DNA of 13,422 nt, from positions 1 through 13,422 of the forward strand of contig CAJUBG010000076.1 of NCBI GenBank assembly GCA_910584575.1. The letters run 5' to 3'. Positions 13,345-13,422 of the stretch are shown in pieces. The position numbers and the translations under genes are program-made. Under the pieces are notes generated by a model. That model had not been told where the DNA came from. It ran no database searches and worked only from the letters and a program-made list of their open reading frames with translations. The stretch is from an uncultured Dorea sp. Its GTDB lineage: Bacteria; Bacillota; Clostridia; Lachnospirales; Lachnospiraceae. Position 1 is the stretch's first letter, and each line of letters opens with the position of its first letter.

Positions 13345-13422
13345 ATGAAGAAAATGATGAAATATCAAATTAGCAACCCCCATTTCAAATGGGGGTCTAA
13401 CTTTAACCCCTCCGGGGTATTT
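13345..13422 (+). CDS. Start of a further gene, probably the ABC permease (partial)
   Basis: An ATG at 13345 opens a frame without stop to the window end (26 codons, beginning MKKMMKYQISNPHFKW). AGAGG (13331-13335) lies 9 bases upstream. The basic, cytoplasmic-looking N-terminus and its place after the ATPase fit a membrane permease of the same operon, but no membrane segment is reached yet. The first codons contain a strong palindrome that is described separately. Confidence 0.6.
   Translation, partial: MKKMMKYQISNPHFKWGSNFNPSGVF
13376..13396. repeat. Perfect 21-base palindrome within the start of the last gene
   Basis: ACCCCCATTT (13376-13385) and AAATGGGGGT (13387-13396) are exact inverted arms around a single C. 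A second short one, ACCCC-tcc-GGGGT (13406-13418), follows 9 bases later. As RNA the first would be a stable hairpin starting about 31 bases after the A of the start codon. Confidence 0.8.

Noticed and set aside
1..13422. CRISPR array, tRNA, rRNA or riboswitch
   Set aside because: No regularly spaced repeats, no cloverleaf with CCA-type end, and no recognisable riboswitch core were seen on either strand.

Overview
The window looks like a chromosomal segment of a low-to-mid GC Firmicute, most likely a gut-type Lachnospiraceae (Clostridia). Support comes from strong AGGAGG-type ribosome binding sites, sigma-A promoters of the TTGACA/TATAAT type, a Gram-positive LexA box (CGAAC-N4-GTTCG) in front of recA, a sporulation-type D-Ala-D-Ala carboxypeptidase (DacF-like), RNase Y, the scpA-scpB condensin pair and a YtrA/YtrB-type GntR-ABC operon. 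No genus can be named from the sequence alone.

Positions 1-8630 hold a leftward block of housekeeping genes. In order of transcription these are a membrane-anchored metallophosphoesterase, scpA-scpB-dacF, recA-recX under a LexA box, rny (RNase Y), and a Uma2-fold nuclease-like gene followed by a Nudix hydrolase close to ADP-ribose pyrophosphatases. The start of another leftward gene may lie at the left edge. A compact divergent promoter region (about 8654-8698) separates this block from a rightward three-domain Xaa-Pro aminopeptidase (8738-10525).

Positions 10526-11970 are a compact, visibly AT-richer cassette with its own sigma-A promoter, an inverted repeat just downstream of the predicted transcription start, three tightly packed genes and a closing rho-independent terminator. 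Gene 1 is a small PARP-like ADP-ribosyltransferase with a readable H-Y-E triad. Gene 2 is an unrecognised 78-residue protein. Gene 3 is a SecB-like chaperone. The gene order (toxin, small protein, SecB-like protein) matches toxin-antitoxin-chaperone (TAC) systems, in particular the ADP-ribosyltransferase-containing anti-phage CmdTAC type described in Escherichia coli. I read it as a Firmicute CmdTAC-like defence cassette. It is the most interesting object in the window, and its protein families look divergent enough to deserve direct study.

Positions 11994 to the right end hold a GntR (YtrA-type) regulator and an ABC ATPase overlapping by 4 bases, preceded by a good promoter with repeated TAACTAAC elements. 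The first 26 codons of a further gene, probably the permease, follow and carry a perfect 21-base palindrome.

Several starts were moved from the longest open frame because ribosome binding sites or promoters argue for an internal start: Uma2 (ATG at 1166), dacF (ATG at 6255), scpB (ATG at 6906) and the phosphoesterase (TTG at 8628).
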